Assembly (NCBI GenBank): GCA_016199015.1
Contig: JACQHN010000406.1
Location: 1-6,331, forward strand
Direction of reading: 5' to 3'
Origin: Nitrospira defluvii
GTDB lineage: Bacteria; Nitrospirota; Nitrospiria; Nitrospirales; Nitrospiraceae
Length of the DNA: 6,331 bases
The position numbers and the translations under genes were made by a program. Below the pieces are notes generated by a model, which saw nothing but the letters and a program-made list of their open reading frames with translations, was not told the DNA's origin and ran no database searches. Below are positions 5,030-6,331 of the stretch, piece after piece; within the stretch, counting starts at the first letter, position 1; every line of letters starts with the position of its first letter.

Positions 5030-6331
5030 ATGCCCGACCTCATCTTCTCCGGGAAATACCTCGTCCAGGAAGAAATCGCCAAGGGAGGCATGGGGGTCAT
5101 CTACAAGGCGTTAGACCGCACCCTCAATCGTTTCGTCGCGATCAAGGTCATCCACGAACATTTCTCCGGCGATGCCTCCTTCACCGAGCGCTTCCTCCGT
5201 GAAGCCCGCGCGATGGCTCGCCTCCATCATGAGAACATCGTCACAATCTTTTCCGTCGAAGAAGAGCGGGGAGCCCACTTTATTGTGATGGAATATTTCC
5301 CCGGCATGGACCTCCGCGCCAGGATCAAAGCCCGCAAAGCGCTTCCCATCCACGAAAGTGTCGACATCGCGCTACAAATCGCCAATGCGCTGACCTTCGC
5401 GCACTCCCAAGGTATCGTTCACCGTGACATCAAACCAGCCAACATTTTGGTTGATACCAGGGGACGTGTCAAATTGACCGACTTCGGCATTGCGGCTGCA
5501 TTGGACGAAGCGTCGATTACCAGCACGGGGCAAATCATAGGGACGCCGGAATATATGTCTCCGGAACAGGCCGGAGGCAGAGAGGTAGACGGCCGCACCG
5601 ACCTCTATTCTTTAGGCATCGTCCTCCACGAAATGATCGTCGGCCATACTCCGTTCCGGAACATGCCGAAGACCAGTATCCTGAGCAAGCTTCTTGATCC
5701 GCAATATGAAATCCCGCTGACGTTTTCCGCCGAGATGCCATCGACTGTGAAAGCCATTGTCGAAGACCTTGTCCGGCGGGACCCGGAATATCGGACGCCC
5801 AGGGCCGCGATTCTTGCAAGCCAGTTAAAGGAATGTCTGGCCTCCTTGCCCAAGGAGGAGGCTGAAGACGCCCCCACCATCATCGCAACGCCGCCGACTC
5901 ATATCACGCGTCCGACAAGGGTCGGGCCTACTCCTCCGCCCCATGAATCGTGGACCATCCCATCCCCACAGACTGCGCGGCCACAGATAGAACCAGGTGC
6001 CCAGCCACCAGCCAGCCAACCACAGACTAACCTGTCTCGGCCCCACCCAGAGGATGAAGCGACCGATATCCTCCCGCGGCCCAAAACAACGTCGCAGTCT
6101 CCACCGCCACCACAGGGCACATCCATATGGCGAGCGTATAATTTTGCGCCGGTCGCGGTCGGAGTACTGGCCCTGGTTCTTATCCTCGGCGGCCTCGCAT
6201 TCTTGTTGTCAAAAGGAGGTTGGTCACCGACTTCCTCAGCGGACAAGACCGGATCGGCCTTCCCTTCCAGACCCGATTCTAGCAATACCGAAACAAACAC
6301 CTCCTCCGCTTCAAGTCGCGCTCAGCAGCCA
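5030..6331 (+). CDS. Transmembrane Hanks-type Ser/Thr protein kinase (PknB-like), 3' end cut off
   Basis: 434 codons are present and the frame is open to the window edge. The kinase domain covers about 10-271 with every catalytic element intact: glycine loop KGGMG (18-22), VAIK with ATP-anchoring Lys39, Glu58 of helix C, HRDIKPAN with catalytic Asp133, Lys135 and Asn138, DFG at 151-153, activation segment with GTPEYMSPEQ (171-180) and Asp191 of subdomain IX. It is an RD kinase, so activation-loop phosphorylation (Ser/Thr at 162-172) is expected. A Pro/Thr-rich linker (about 275-366) leads to one membrane span at about 372-393, then a Ser/Thr-rich start of an extracytoplasmic part whose sensor domain is outside the window. 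The kinase therefore faces the cytoplasm. The ATG at 5030 has only a weak AGG six bases upstream, yet the glycine loop is at the usual distance from it. It is divergent from the lipoprotein gene. Substrates are unknown. Confidence 0.93.
   Translation, partial: MPDLIFSGKYLVQEEIAKGGMGVIYKALDRTLNRFVAIKVIHEHFSGDASFTERFLREARAMARLHHENIVTIFSVEEERGAHFIVMEYFPGMDLRARIKARKALPIHESVDIALQIANALTFAHSQGIVHRDIKPANILVDTRGRVKLTDFGIAAALDEASITSTGQIIGTPEYMSPEQAGGREVDGRTDLYSLGIVLHEMIVGHTPFRNMPKTSILSKLLDPQYEIPLTFSAEMPSTVKAIVEDLVRRDPEYRTPRAAILASQLKECLASLPKEEAEDAPTIIATPPTHITRPTRVGPTPPPHESWTIPSPQTARPQIEPGAQPPASQPQTNLSRPHPEDEATDILPRPKTTSQSPPPPQGTSIWRAYNFAPVAVGVLALVLILGGLAFLLSKGGWSPTSSADKTGSAFPSRPDSSNTETNTSSASSRAQQP

Noticed and set aside
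5899..6300. 133-codon minus-strand frame opposite the kinase linker
   Set aside because: Its Gly/Arg/Trp-rich translation is the complement of the Pro/Thr-rich linker codons in the kinase frame.

Overview
The window reads as a piece of the chromosome of a Gram-negative (diderm) bacterium with moderately high GC and a large envelope-protein repertoire. The mix of a cyanobacterial-like two-partner secretion system, an LPP20-type lipoprotein, a DUF4384 protein and a membrane-anchored Ser/Thr kinase is compatible with Nitrospirota (Nitrospira-like) or a related environmental phylum. This placement is an inference from gene content and protein flavour; no marker gene is present.

Layout. Four genes lie on the minus strand. 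In transcription order they are an LPP20-family lipoprotein (start near 4656, stop 3652), a secreted DUF4384 protein (3569 to 2646), a TpsB outer-membrane transporter of the ShlB/FhaC family (2205 to 403), and the first 116 codons of its TpsA exoprotein partner (349 to beyond base 1). The lipoprotein and DUF4384 genes are 82 bases apart, and tpsB and tpsA are 53 bases apart, so each pair is probably co-transcribed. A non-coding gap of about 440 bases separates the pairs; it contains an AT-rich pocket and several palindromes and tandem repeats, and looks like the control region of tpsBA. On the plus strand, divergent from the lipoprotein gene across roughly 370 bases, a Hanks-type Ser/Thr protein kinase starts at 5030 and runs off the right end.

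How the genes may work together. TpsB would thread the large TpsA beta-helical exoprotein across the outer membrane. The two small secreted proteins share an N-terminal LPP20-like module but carry different C-terminal domains (DUF4384 in one, an unnamed conserved C-terminal half in the other), which suggests linked periplasmic or outer-membrane accessory roles. The divergent kinase has its catalytic domain in the cytoplasm, a Pro/Thr-rich linker and one membrane span, so it could sense envelope state. A functional connection between the kinase and the secretion genes is inferred from adjacency only.

No RNA gene, CRISPR array, insertion sequence or convincing intrinsic terminator was seen. The starts of tpsB and of the lipoprotein gene are better placed a few codons inside the longest reading frames, where good Shine-Dalgarno sequences lie.
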